This document shows positions 55,775 to 64,000 of a stretch of DNA of 64,000 nucleotides, piece by piece (position 1 is the stretch's first letter; each line of letters opens with the position of its first letter). The translations under genes and the position numbers were made by a program. The notes beneath the pieces were generated by a model. That model searched no databases, had not been told where the DNA came from, and saw only the letters and a list, made by a program, of their open reading frames with translations. The stretch comes from Nostocales cyanobacterium LEGE 11386 (GTDB lineage Bacteria; Cyanobacteriota; Cyanobacteriia; Cyanobacteriales; Nostocaceae): positions 1-64,000 of the forward strand of contig JADEXK010000007.1 in NCBI GenBank assembly GCA_015207155.1, in the 5' to 3' direction.

Positions 55775-56392
55775 ATGTTCAACAAACTGAAACAACTAAA
55801 AGCGATTTTGGCTGATAAAGACTCAGAAAATTTAGGTGATTTTGCTATTCTTAAATCTGAGTTATTCGGTGCCAAATTTTCTCCAGAAGTAGCCTCTAAA
55901 TTACAAGAAGTCAGGGGATATCATCCTCCCATTGATTTGGAGAAATTAAGCCAATATCCTCAAGGCTCTTTTGGGCGAGAATATGCTGACCACATGAAAG
56001 TAAATAGCCTGAAGCCGTTCAACGTCAGTTCTGAGTTAGAGGACGTTGCTAGACGTAATGTATTCGCTTTGCGCTACGTTATTACTCACGATATTTTTCA
56101 TGTTTTGCTTGGTTTTGATACCAGTTATGCTGGAGAAATTGGTGTTCTTGCTTTTGCCGTTGAGCAAAACTACAGTCCCTCACTAAAAATCGGGTTGTGG
56201 ATAGCTAAATGGCTTTATCCTATTCTGGCTCCTCAACAATTTAAAGAAATTTTTTCTAATTTGCACAAAGGTAGAAAACTAGGAAGAACTGCCGAATTTC
56301 TTTTAAGCTATCGTTTTGAGGAACATTGGGAAGATGCAATTACTGATTTGCGAAAACGTTTATCTTTACCTCCAGTTAAAATAAATTCCTGA
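55775..56392 (+). CDS. Coq4-family protein
   Basis: A 205-residue protein from ATG 55775, preceded by GGAGG at 6 bases. The family metal motif is complete: His105-Asp106-x2-His109, then 11 residues, then Glu121 (THDIFHVLLGFDTSYAGEIG). FGREYADHMK and FEEHWEDAITDLRKRL are further Coq4 features. Coq4 proteins in eukaryotes help ubiquinone synthesis; the role in cyanobacteria is unknown. It lies 159 bases upstream of a P450 gene on the same strand, separated by a repeat element. Confidence 0.9.
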   Translation: MFNKLKQLKAILADKDSENLGDFAILKSELFGAKFSPEVASKLQEVRGYHPPIDLEKLSQYPQGSFGREYADHMKVNSLKPFNVSSELEDVARRNVFALRYVITHDIFHVLLGFDTSYAGEIGVLAFAVEQNYSPSLKIGLWIAKWLYPILAPQQFKEIFSNLHKGRKLGRTAEFLLSYRFEEHWEDAITDLRKRLSLPPVKINS

Positions 56393-56402
56393 CTTCTAAT
56401 TT

Positions 56403-56513
56403 GTTCGTAGTAAGGACTTTAGTCCTTATTTATAAATACCTTTGAGCAGAGCTTTGTTTACCGCGTAGAGTATCCGTCAGGATAAGAAAGGGCTAGAGCC
56501 GCTCACTACAAGC
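56403..56513. repeat. Dispersed element starting gttcgtagt with a ggactttagtcc palindrome
   Basis: The element begins gttcgtagtaaggacttta and ends gctcactacaagc, an imperfect inverted end. It fills most of the Coq4-P450 gap. It shares its ends with 41263-41328 and 58556-58664. Confidence 0.65.
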
Positions 56514-56551
56514 TTTTTGATTTACGTCTTTCAACTTAGGAGCAAAAATTT

Positions 56552-57934
56552 ATGATTACCATCGAAGAAAATTCTCAAAATCAAACTATTCCTAAACTTC
56601 CTCCGAAAATTTTCACATCCAAATGGCTGCAAACGATTCGAGGAATAGTTAGTCCTATATCTTTTTTAGAAGAAACACAACGGCGCTATGGTGACATTTT
56701 ATTATCAGAATTTACTAACTTTCCCCCACAACTAGTTATTAGTAATGTCGCAGCAATCCAGGAAGTTCTTACGGCTGATCCTCAACTGTTTGACTCAGGT
56801 TCAGGAAACAATATTATTCAACCTCTTGTAGGAGCTAATTCGTTAATCTTGCTGGATGGCGATCACCACTTCCAACAGCGTAAACTTTTAATGCCTCCCT
56901 TCCACGGTGAACGGATGCGAGCTTATGGTCAGCTAATCCGTGATATTACTGGGCAAGTCACTAGTCAATGGACTGTGGGGCAAACTTTTGTAGCTCGTCC
57001 TCGTATGCAAGATATTTCCTTGCAAGTGATTTTACGTGCTGTTTTTGGATTAAAAGAAGGTGAACGGTACCAACAAATCAAGGAAATTTTAACTGCGATG
57101 TTGGATACTTTTAATTCTCCTTTGAGCGCTGTTTTTTTGTTTTTTAAGTCTTTGCAACGCGATTTAGGTGCTTGGAGTCCTTGGGGAAAGTTTCTCCGAC
57201 GCAGACAGCAACTTGATGAATTGATTTACCAAGAAATTCGTGAACATCGCAGTCAGCCTGAATCTCTAGGTGAAGATATTCTTAGCTTATTATTATCTGC
57301 ACGTGATGAAAATGGCCAAGCCATGACTGATTTAGAGTTACGCGATGAGTTAATGACTATGTTATTTGCAGGTCATGAAACGACTGCGATCGCGTTAGCT
57401 TGGGCTTTATATTGGGTTCATTATCTCCCGGAAGTGCGGGAAAAACTACTGCAAGAACTCAAGTCTATTGATGTTGTCAATGCAGATCCCACAGTCATTA
57501 CTCAATTGCCATATTTGAACACTGTTTGCTCAGAAACACTGCGAATTTACCCAGTGGCATTTTTTTGTCTGCCACGTATTCTCAAAGCACCTATGCAATT
57601 CATGGGTTACGATTTACCAAAAGGCATGATGCTATCAATATGTATTTATTTGACTCACCATCGCCCAGATATTTATCCAGAACCTGAGCGTTTTCGACCA
57701 GAACGTTTCTTAGAAAGGCAGTTTTCTCCCTATGAATTTTTACCCTTTGGTGGTGGAAATCGGCGCTGTATTGGTGCGGCATTTGCTTTATTTGAAATGA
57801 AATTAGTTTTGGCAACAATTCTTTCAAGTTACTCTTTAGAGTTGCTAGAAAAAGTTCCTCTCAAACCTGTCCGCCGTGGTATAGTATTTGCCCCAAATGG
57901 CGGTGTACGTTTGATGGTGAAGGAGAAGTTTTAG
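56552..57934 (+). CDS. Cytochrome P450 (CYP110-like)
   Basis: A 460-residue P450. The I-helix is FAGHETTAIALAWALYW (oxygen-binding), the K-helix ETLRIYP (E-x-x-R), then PERFRPERFLE and the haem loop FLPFGGGNRRCIGAAFALFE with Cys406. There is no membrane anchor. The start PPKIFTSKWLQTIRGIVSP and the overall pattern resemble CYP110, a family typical of filamentous cyanobacteria acting on fatty acids, alkanes or terpenes. Substrate unknown. It is likely transcribed with, or near, the Coq4-like gene. Confidence 0.92.
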   Translation: MITIEENSQNQTIPKLPPKIFTSKWLQTIRGIVSPISFLEETQRRYGDILLSEFTNFPPQLVISNVAAIQEVLTADPQLFDSGSGNNIIQPLVGANSLILLDGDHHFQQRKLLMPPFHGERMRAYGQLIRDITGQVTSQWTVGQTFVARPRMQDISLQVILRAVFGLKEGERYQQIKEILTAMLDTFNSPLSAVFLFFKSLQRDLGAWSPWGKFLRRRQQLDELIYQEIREHRSQPESLGEDILSLLLSARDENGQAMTDLELRDELMTMLFAGHETTAIALAWALYWVHYLPEVREKLLQELKSIDVVNADPTVITQLPYLNTVCSETLRIYPVAFFCLPRILKAPMQFMGYDLPKGMMLSICIYLTHHRPDIYPEPERFRPERFLERQFSPYEFLPFGGGNRRCIGAAFALFEMKLVLATILSSYSLELLEKVPLKPVRRGIVFAPNGGVRLMVKEKF

Positions 57935-57964
57935 AGGTAGCTATTAGTAGTCTATCTGAGATAA

Positions 57965-58471
57965 TTAAAGGTTTGTCGTTAAAGCTTCAACAGTAGTAAC
58001 GGCTTGGGCGATCGCCTCCTCGACACTTGCAACAATATAAACATCTTCTGGCGAGATTTTCTGAAAGAAAACTTTGCTGGCTTCATCCTCGTTCAACAAA
58101 ATTACTGGCTTTTTTGCTTTCAAAGCCAAGGCTATCTCGGAAGCTGTACCTGCACCCATACCGCAAGCAATTACTACATCACTAGTCAGGACATTAATAT
58201 TATTGCGAGCATTGCCCATGTCTGTAAAAATGGCAATATCCACCGCCTCAGCAATACCATTTTCATGAGTGCTGGGAAGAATGCCAATAGTTAAACCATC
58301 CGCAGATTTTGCACCCTGACTGGCTGCATCCATTACCCCGACATTCCTACCACCAGTCAGCAAAATCCATCCTTGTTGGGCGATGAGTTTACCTAATTCA
58401 TAAGCATTTTGTAAATCATTGGCTGTAGCCTGTTCTCCTGGCCCCATCACCCCAATAATAATTTTCCTCAC
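57965..58471 (-). CDS. SLOG-domain protein of the TIGR00725 type
   Basis: A 168-residue Rossmann-like protein: IIIGVMGPGEQATANDL, GKLIAQQGWILLTGGRNVG, VMDAASQGAKSADGLTIGI, VLTSDVVIACGMGAGTASEI and ALKAKKPVILLN. These are features of the SLOG superfamily, which includes LOG cytokinin-activating enzymes and DprA. The nucleotide or cofactor bound by this subfamily is unknown. It is a single gene, convergent with the P450. Confidence 0.88.
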   Translation of the reverse strand: MRKIIIGVMGPGEQATANDLQNAYELGKLIAQQGWILLTGGRNVGVMDAASQGAKSADGLTIGILPSTHENGIAEAVDIAIFTDMGNARNNINVLTSDVVIACGMGAGTASEIALALKAKKPVILLNEDEASKVFFQKISPEDVYIVASVEEAIAQAVTTVEALTTNL

Positions 58472-58555
58472 TATTTCTTAATTACGAATTACAAATTAAG
58501 TAGAACGACTTGAAAAAACCAAACTATGTAAAGTAATGTAGATTGTTGAAATTCA

Positions 58556-58664
58556 GTTCGTAGTCAGGACTTTAGTCCTGATTTGAGAACTAAAGTTCTC
58601 ACCCTACGGGTTCGTTAGTCGCTCATGGGGGAAACCCCCAAGACCGCGCTAACTCACTACAAAC
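58556..58664. repeat. Dispersed element starting gttcgtagt with two palindromes
   Basis: It begins gttcgtagtcaggactttag, contains gaactaaagttc and a gggggaaaccccc hairpin, and ends aactcactacaaac. It is related to 56403-56513 and 41263-41328. Confidence 0.65.
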
Positions 58665-58695
58665 CTTTAATTATTTACCCTGTTCTACTTATTTC

Positions 58696-59274
58696 TTACC
58701 ATTTTTCAGCCCAATAGATAATTTCTGCGGCTGAACTATCAATAGCTACACCATAGCTATTGCCATGATTCCACTTGAAGCCGGGTGTACCTTTGTCTTG
58801 TGCATCTAATACCAATATTTCGTAGCTAGCTGGAAATGATTCCTCAGGGAAATCACTGGTGTAGAAGAACGTTGTTGGTACACCATTAGGTTGGTTAGCA
58901 TGGTCGTTTGTGCTACCACCTCTGTATTGATATTTAGCAATATTTCTGTATTGTGAAAGTAACTTTTCTATCTTTTCTGGTGACTGCTGCAACCTGACTT
59001 GAAAATAACTGTTACCCTGTGAAGTCCCTGGAAAATAAGCAATACGAGCGTTTTTTGTACCAGATGGTAACTCATGAGGAAAGTGTTTAATCTGGTTATT
59101 ATTAATCCATAAATGCTTACGTATTTCTGCGTATTTAGTTATATCAGTAATCATTTCTGGCTGACTGCTACTGCTAAAAGCTTTTCTCAGAAAAAAACTT
59201 CCTCCGACAACGCCAAGACTGCCCAGAGACAATAAAACTATCATGGCTATTTTGACAAGATGCGATCGCTTCAT
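58696..59274 (-). CDS. Membrane-anchored or exported hypothetical protein
   Basis: A 192-residue protein. The N-terminal helix IAMIVLLSLGSLGVVGGSFF is a signal anchor. The rest is hydrophilic, with KHLWINNNQIKHFPHELP, ARIAYFPGTSQGNSYFQVRL and GFKWNHGNSYGVAIDSSAAE. Nothing matches a family I know. It probably faces the periplasm. It stands alone between repeats, and the spacer 59275-59512 shows only a small ccccc/ggggg hairpin. Confidence 0.6.
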   Translation of the reverse strand: MKRSHLVKIAMIVLLSLGSLGVVGGSFFLRKAFSSSSQPEMITDITKYAEIRKHLWINNNQIKHFPHELPSGTKNARIAYFPGTSQGNSYFQVRLQQSPEKIEKLLSQYRNIAKYQYRGGSTNDHANQPNGVPTTFFYTSDFPEESFPASYEILVLDAQDKGTPGFKWNHGNSYGVAIDSSAAEIIYWAEKW

Positions 59275-59512
59275 CGAGTTGGATACAGCTAAATTTCATA
59301 GTCATATACCCAACTACTAAACTAAATTCGTAGGATTGCGGATAAGATGCCAGAGAAATTGATAAAAACTTTGTGGATACCGGGAAAATACGGGTTAATT
59401 GTAAATCTATTGTGAAGAAAATCAAGATTTACCAGTCGTGATGCGTAAAGCCCCCGTGTTTCTAACCGGGGGATATCAGCCAACAGGATGACTTTAAATT
59501 CGGGGGAGTATA

Positions 59513-60394
59513 TCAAAAAGATCCAGCAATCATCCCCGCCAGTAAGATAAAACCAATCCACACATTTTGCCGGAAAATTTCACCATACATAGGGTTGGGT
59601 AGGTCTTGATTACTTAATCGTAAACACTGCCAAACCCAGCCAATAGTAGCAATTGCCAGGCTAATCCAAAAGGCCAAATTAAGGTGGATCAAAACACCTA
59701 ACCAAGCCAGTAAAATAATTGTGCCAACAAAGAAAATGCCAATAGCGACATGGGCGTAATTACCAAAAAATAAGGCACTAGAATTAATGCCAATACGCCG
59801 ATCATCTTCGCGATCGCTCATGGCATAAACAGTATCAAATCCCAATGTCCACAATACCGTCGCCCCCCACAGTAGCCAAGTTGGTGGGGAGAGGGTTTGG
59901 GTTACTCCACTCCAGCTAATCAACACGGCAAAACCCCAAGCAATAGAAAGTACTAGTTGGGGCACCGGAAACACCCGCTTTGCACCTGGATAAAGTATAA
60001 TTACGGGCACAGCAGCCACAGATAACCAGAAACTAAGCGGGTTAAGATAAAACGCGAGAGCTGCTGCACATGCCAGCGCCACGATCGCCACCACAATCCC
60101 GACTTTTATTGAAAGGGCACGGGAAGCAAGGGGGCGATCGCGTGTTCTCTCCACTTCTGGATCAATATCCCTATCCCACAAATCGTTAACTACACACCCG
60201 ACTGCACTTGTAGCCAGAGTACCCAAGACAATAACAACAACCAAAGGCAAAGGCGGTTTTCCAGAGGCTGCCAAAAATACAGCCCACAGGGCAGGAATCA
60301 TTAAAATTAATCGTCCTTCTGGTTTGTGCCACCGCAAAAGCCGGATAATGACAAGCCATACAGGTTCCTGGTTGCGTTCTGGCGTACTCAACAT
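59513..60394 (-). CDS. UbiA-family 4-hydroxybenzoate polyprenyltransferase
   Basis: A 293-residue integral membrane prenyltransferase from ATG 60394 (MLSTPERNQEPVWLVIIRL). The first Asp-rich motif is NDLWDRDIDPEVERTRDRPL and the second DTVYAMSDREDDRRIG. About eight hydrophobic helices are visible. In cyanobacteria this enzyme attaches a solanesyl-type tail to 4-hydroxybenzoate for plastoquinone. A TTG start three codons upstream is possible. It is divergent from ppx, an arrangement I recall from other cyanobacteria. Confidence 0.93.
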   Translation of the reverse strand: MLSTPERNQEPVWLVIIRLLRWHKPEGRLILMIPALWAVFLAASGKPPLPLVVVIVLGTLATSAVGCVVNDLWDRDIDPEVERTRDRPLASRALSIKVGIVVAIVALACAAALAFYLNPLSFWLSVAAVPVIILYPGAKRVFPVPQLVLSIAWGFAVLISWSGVTQTLSPPTWLLWGATVLWTLGFDTVYAMSDREDDRRIGINSSALFFGNYAHVAIGIFFVGTIILLAWLGVLIHLNLAFWISLAIATIGWVWQCLRLSNQDLPNPMYGEIFRQNVWIGFILLAGMIAGSF

Positions 60395-60751
60395 AGAAAT
60401 CAAGTAATAACTTCAGATAGATGAATTAACACATCTTTACATCTATAGAATAACGTTATTTGATATTTGTAAAACTACAGCCTTCAGTGGCAACTTGAGA
60501 CGTACCTAAATAATCATCTGGAACTGCGTACACCTGAACAAATTAACAAGAGGCTAGAGACTAGAGACTAGTATTTGTTACTCAGCACTCAGCACGGGCT
60601 AAACGCCCCGCTTCCGCTAACAGCACTCAGCACTTTTTTAGATAGCCTTTGCACAAAGTCAAACTGAGAATAAATCTTTTGCACATCTACCAGTGCCCAG
60701 CACCCCGATACACCAACTTTTACCGTCCTTCCTTCACTGAGAGAAAACTAG
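60395..60751. other. Divergent promoter region of ubiA and ppx with repeats
   Basis: The 357 bases contain a short direct repeat (gagactagagactag near 60553-60570). Two heptamer blocks at 60578-60635 are split by gggctaaacgccccgcttcc. The rest should hold the two promoters. Confidence 0.55.
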
Positions 60752-62401
60752 ATGCTGAATTTAGTTTCAGCTAGCTGGGAGAGTGTTAGTACTCAACCAG
60801 TTAAGCAACACCGGATTATTGCTGCCATTGACTTGGGAACAAATTCTCTGCATATGGTAGTAGTAAAAATTGACCCGACGCTACCATCGTTTAGCATTAT
60901 TGCCAAAGAAAAAGAAACTGTGAGATTAGGCGATCGCCATATCGCCACCGGAGAACTAAAACCAGAGACAATTGACAAGGCCATGGTTGCCCTCAGACGC
61001 TTCCAAGAAGTTGCTAAAACTGCCAATGCGGAAACAATTGTGGCTGTAGCGACTAGTGCGGTGCGAGAAGCCCCCAATGGTAGAGATTTTTTGCACAGGG
61101 TAGAAGATGAGTTGGGTTTAAGCGTTGACTTGATTTCCGGTCAAGAAGAAGCGCGACGCATCTACCTAGGCGTGCTGTCGGGGATAGAATTTCATAACCA
61201 ACCTCACATTATTGTCGATATTGGCGGCGGTTCCACAGAATTAATTTTGGGGGATAGTCAAGAAGCGCGTAGTCTCACCAGTACCAAAGTTGGTGCCGTC
61301 CGACTCACCAGTGAATTAATTACCACTGACCCCATTAGTGATGCCGAGTTTCAGTACCTGCAAGCCTATACACGCGGTATGCTAGAACGTTCCGTGGAAG
61401 AGGTGTTGGCAAACATCCAGTTTGGTGAATCTCCCCGTTTGATCGGCACCTCTGGCACGATTGAAACCCTGGCAATGATCAATGCACGGGAAAATTCAGA
61501 TACTGTTCCTTCCACCCTCAATGGCTACCAGTTCAGCCTCAAAGACTTGCGAGAGTGGGTAAATCGCTTGCGGAAAATGACGAACTCACAAATAGCTCAC
61601 ATACCCGGTATGCCAGATAAGCGCTCGGAAGTGATATTAGCTGGCGCTGTCATCTTACAGGAAGCCATGACTTTGTTAGGTGTGGAATCAATCACAGTGT
61701 GCGGACGTGCCCTCCGGGAGGGCGTGATTGTAGATTGGATGCTAGCCCACGGTTTAATTGAAGATAGACTGCGCTATCAAGGTTCAGTGCGCCAACGAAG
61801 TGTACTGAAACAGGCTCACAAGTACCACATTAATCTAGAACATAGCGATCGCGTGGCCTTATTTGCCCTGAGTTTATTTGACCAAACTCAAGGCCTCCTC
61901 CACAACTGGGGTGCAGACGAGCGGCAACTACTGTGGGCAGCTGCAATATTACATAATTGTGGTCATTATGTCAGCCATTCGGCTCACCACAAGCACTCAT
62001 ATTATTTAGTTCGCAATGGCGAATTACTCGGCTATACCGAAACCGAGATCGAAATTATTGCCAATTTAGCGCGTTATCATCGCAAATCACAACCCAAGAA
62101 AAAGCACGAAAATTACCGGAATCTGCTCAGTAAAAACCATCGACAAATAGTCAATCAATTGAGTGCTATTTTGCGATTGGCAGTAGCTTTAGATAGGCGA
62201 CAAATTGGCGCGATCTCCAGAGTACAGTGTGATTATATTCCTGAATATCAGGAATTTAAAATGTTGCTTTTTCCCTGTCGTCCTGATGATGACTGTGCCT
62301 TAGAACTTTGGAGTTTAGATTACAAAAAAGGAGTATTTGAGGCTGAATTTAATGTTAAATTAGTGGCAAATTTAAAACAATTTCCTTTTGCCAAAATTTA
62401 G
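60752..62401 (+). CDS. ppx: Exopolyphosphatase (Ppx/GppA family)
   Basis: A 549-residue enzyme that removes terminal phosphate from polyphosphate. The ASKHA ATPase fold has IIAAIDLGTNSLHMVVVKI, TVRLGDRHIATGEL, VAVATSAVREAPNG, GQEEARRIYLGVLSG and IIVDIGGGSTELILG. The C-terminal HD-like region has LFALSLFDQ, WAAAILHNCGHYVSHS and HHKHSYYLVRN. Length and order are normal for the long bacterial form. It is cytoplasmic. Confidence 0.95.
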   Translation: MLNLVSASWESVSTQPVKQHRIIAAIDLGTNSLHMVVVKIDPTLPSFSIIAKEKETVRLGDRHIATGELKPETIDKAMVALRRFQEVAKTANAETIVAVATSAVREAPNGRDFLHRVEDELGLSVDLISGQEEARRIYLGVLSGIEFHNQPHIIVDIGGGSTELILGDSQEARSLTSTKVGAVRLTSELITTDPISDAEFQYLQAYTRGMLERSVEEVLANIQFGESPRLIGTSGTIETLAMINARENSDTVPSTLNGYQFSLKDLREWVNRLRKMTNSQIAHIPGMPDKRSEVILAGAVILQEAMTLLGVESITVCGRALREGVIVDWMLAHGLIEDRLRYQGSVRQRSVLKQAHKYHINLEHSDRVALFALSLFDQTQGLLHNWGADERQLLWAAAILHNCGHYVSHSAHHKHSYYLVRNGELLGYTETEIEIIANLARYHRKSQPKKKHENYRNLLSKNHRQIVNQLSAILRLAVALDRRQIGAISRVQCDYIPEYQEFKMLLFPCRPDDDCALELWSLDYKKGVFEAEFNVKLVANLKQFPFAKI

Positions 62402-62462
62402 TTTCACCAAGAGATTTTGCTGTATTAACGCAGTGTAATGCACCTACCAAGCTAAATTATTC

Positions 62463-62525
62463 CATCTTGTGGGATGAGCATCCTGCCTGTCCTTAGTAAC
62501 TAGCAAGCAGGATGCCTGCACCATA
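62463..62525. repeat. Inverted repeat of the gcatcctgc type
   Basis: gcatcctgc and gcaggatgc form 9-base arms about 20 bases apart, related to the repeat near 47186-47238. It may act as a transcript end for ppx. The rest of the gap 62402-62670 shows nothing. Confidence 0.55.
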
Positions 62526-62670
62526 AGCAATTGTGGGATATTTTTATCTAGCAGTCAATTTTGCAAGTTGACAATTACTCTGTCTTAGAGGTTAAGATGA
62601 ACTTCCGCAACCGCGTTTGGTGAAAGCAAAAATAGTTACTTGGGAAATCGAGCCTCTTGAACACCATTAA

Positions 62671-62889
62671 ATGAAATTTGCTGCTATGTATAAAAATAAA
62701 CCAAATGTAGAGGAACTCCTAGCTTACATAGAAGCTGAAATGGAAGACTATAGTCAACAACTTTATGCAGAACTTGAGACAAATAACGAATTGCTGTCTA
62801 CTCCCAATATGGAATTTGTAGAACGTCGTGAACTTGGCACAGGTGAGGAATATTACCAGCAAATTGATGCAGAATTTGAAGCCAAGTAA
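62671..62889 (+). CDS. Small acidic hypothetical protein
   Basis: A 72-residue acidic protein, largely helical (VEELLAYIEAEMEDYSQQLY, EYYQQIDAEFEAK). It has an ATG start and no recognised motif. Its composition suggests a real small protein, but no family is known to me. The cupin gene follows on the same strand after a repeat. Confidence 0.4.
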   Translation: MKFAAMYKNKPNVEELLAYIEAEMEDYSQQLYAELETNNELLSTPNMEFVERRELGTGEEYYQQIDAEFEAK

Positions 62890-62985
62890 CCAAAATAATG
62901 GTTAATTTCGTAATAGAGCTTTCGGCAGACTAGGTGCTAGCGGAGCTTATACCTACGGTACACTACGTGTTAGCGGAGCTTTCGC

Positions 62986-63654
62986 TTGAGCAATACACTT
63001 GAGACGTGTAGCTGTTCAGATACAACAATCCTTGAGTTTTTAAACAATATGGTAAGCCAAGACTGGTTAGTGACAGACGATGGCAAGTGTGAAGCCTGGG
63101 AAGAATCGGCAGATAATCTAGAATTATCAGCAGGTCAATATCGGCTCTATCGGTTTTTAACAGACCTCGAAGATATTCTCGATAAATTCAAGAGCGATCG
63201 CCACCGACTGCAAGCGATTTGTCCCCTAGTCCGTCGCTTATTGACCAGTTCGGATTGGTTGCAAGGTGAATATCTCGAACCAGATCCAGAAACAGGCTGG
63301 TCGGTACTCACTCTATATGATGAGCCGAATTTTCCCTTGACTGTGCAGACAGTCGCTTGGTTACCAGGAAGAGTATCACCAATTCATAATCATGCTACCT
63401 GGGGAGTTGTCGCACTAATTAATGGAGCAGAAAAAAATACGCTGTGGAGACGGACTGATAATAACGGTGGGATTGAAAAAATCGGGGAGATTATTTTATT
63501 TCCAGGAGAAATTATTAGCTTAATGCCAGATGCAATTCATAGTATTGAAGCACTCGGTGATGAACCGACAATTAGCTTCAATTTGTATGGCGAAACAAAC
63601 TATGAACAACGATTTGAATTCGATCCAGTTACTTGTACTACAAAAAATTTTTGA
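62986..63654 (+). CDS. Cupin protein, cysteine-dioxygenase-like
   Basis: A 222-residue protein. The helical first half has QYRLYRFLTDLEDILDKF and ICPLVRRLLTSSDWLQ. The cupin part has VAWLPGRVSPIHNHATWGVV (two His ligands), LFPGEIISLMPDAIHSIEAL (His) and ISFNLYGETNYEQRFEF. This resembles cysteine dioxygenase-type thiol oxygenases that bind Fe. The TTG at 62986 starts within sequence following a dispersed repeat; ATG 63049 (MVSQDWLVTDDGK) is an alternative start, making 201 residues. The thiol substrate is unknown. Confidence 0.82.
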   Translation: MSNTLETCSCSDTTILEFLNNMVSQDWLVTDDGKCEAWEESADNLELSAGQYRLYRFLTDLEDILDKFKSDRHRLQAICPLVRRLLTSSDWLQGEYLEPDPETGWSVLTLYDEPNFPLTVQTVAWLPGRVSPIHNHATWGVVALINGAEKNTLWRRTDNNGGIEKIGEIILFPGEIISLMPDAIHSIEALGDEPTISFNLYGETNYEQRFEFDPVTCTTKNF

Positions 63655-63774
63655 TAGGCAAATAACTAAATCTTATAATAAAATTTCCCTAATAAAGACT
63701 AGAATTCATGTGATGATACAGAGATAAAACCAAATCAAGATTTACTTAACTCAAGAACTATCAGAAGAAGTAAT

Positions 63775-64000
63775 ATGAACCTTACAAGTGGCGATCGCCG
63801 AATTCCTGTGGCTTTGCTCTTACTGCGACTGAGCGTGTTTCTTGTGATGTTGATGTGGACTTTAGACAAATTTGTGAAACCTGACCATGCAGCAGCAGTT
63901 TACAAGAATTTTTATTTTATTGATGGACTGACCAATTTACCCATTTACATCATTGGGGCGATTCAGTTAGTAATCATAGTAGGATTTGTAGCAGGTTTCC
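63775..64000 (+). CDS. DoxX-like membrane protein, N-terminal part (cut by window edge)
   Basis: From ATG 63775 the frame is open for 75 codons to the window edge. It reads IPVALLLLRLSVFLVMLMW, LDKFVKPDHAAAVYKNFYF and PIYIIGAIQLVIIVGFVAGF. Two membrane helices around an L-D-K-F-x-x-P-x-H motif fit DoxX/MauE-like proteins. The rest lies outside the window. GAAG precedes the start at a suitable distance. Confidence 0.75.
   Translation, partial: MNLTSGDRRIPVALLLLRLSVFLVMLMWTLDKFVKPDHAAAVYKNFYFIDGLTNLPIYIIGAIQLVIIVGFVAGF

Noticed and set aside
59322..59561. 79-codon frame overlapping the end of ubiA
   Set aside because: No family match and out of frame with the conserved prenyltransferase.

Overview
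The window is chromosomal DNA of a filamentous, probably heterocyst-forming cyanobacterium (Nostoc/Anabaena/Calothrix type). Direct support: many HIP1 octamers (GCGATCGC), heptamer tandem repeats of the ACTCAGC type in spacers, psb28 (photosystem II), a phytochrome-like kinase with two bilin-type GAF domains, a CYP110-like P450, plastoquinone-type UbiA, and many cyanobacterial DUF families. Most genes are housekeeping or conserved cyanobacterial genes; there is no large prophage or intact mobile element.

Layout. 0-1.4 kb: edge of an IS630-type transposase and a PIN-domain pair. 1.4-4.5 kb: psb28, a MoaB/Mog-like gene, a YqeG phosphatase, proB and tRNA-Ser(CGA). 4.6-5.3 kb: a divergent SAP-like / ribbon-helix-helix-like pair next to the tRNA. 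5.5-11 kb: a Ser/Thr kinase, an Omp85 outer membrane protein and an LpxB-related protein. 11-16.4 kb: two-component genes: a NarL-type regulator, a decayed kinase plus decayed Rcp1-type regulator, two REC-kinase hybrids and a lone receiver. 17-24.7 kb: a gene broken by an amber codon and a MITE-like insertion, an AAA ATPase, MoxR, ribF, a candidate structured RNA, a metallo-hydrolase, surE and pheS. 24.8-29.6 kb (minus): DUF2243, DUF4129, DUF4350, MoxR and RecQ. 29.8-37.5 kb: NADAR protein, PAS-less phytochrome kinase, methyltransferase-like protein, TIR-like protein, GNAT, cupin and phosphatase-like protein.

37.6-45.1 kb: two paralogous beta-helix (DUF1565) surface proteins, one with SLH repeats and one with a SPOR-like tail. 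They flank a small cluster with a trypsin-like protease and a small membrane protein. 45.3-47 kb is a decay zone: a frameshifted MerR remnant, Uma2, an integron-integrase-like remnant and an LRAT-like protein. 47.5-55 kb: thiE-thiS, a glycosyltransferase, a long empty AT-rich stretch, DUF1517, DUF3727, ruvX and GNAT. 55.7-64 kb: Coq4-like protein, P450, SLOG protein, ubiA divergent from ppx, a cupin and the start of a DoxX-like gene.

Most of the unusual material is erosion and small mobile DNA: at least five gene remnants, one MITE with target duplication, a GTTCGTAGT-ended repeat family and heptamer repeats that intrude on gene ends. The best candidates for something undescribed are the long-range-paired RNA candidate at 20956-21239, the protease / membrane-protein cluster at 40.8-43.2 kb and the TIR-like protein at 35 kb. 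All function calls come from reading the translated sequence and recalling families; no database search was run.
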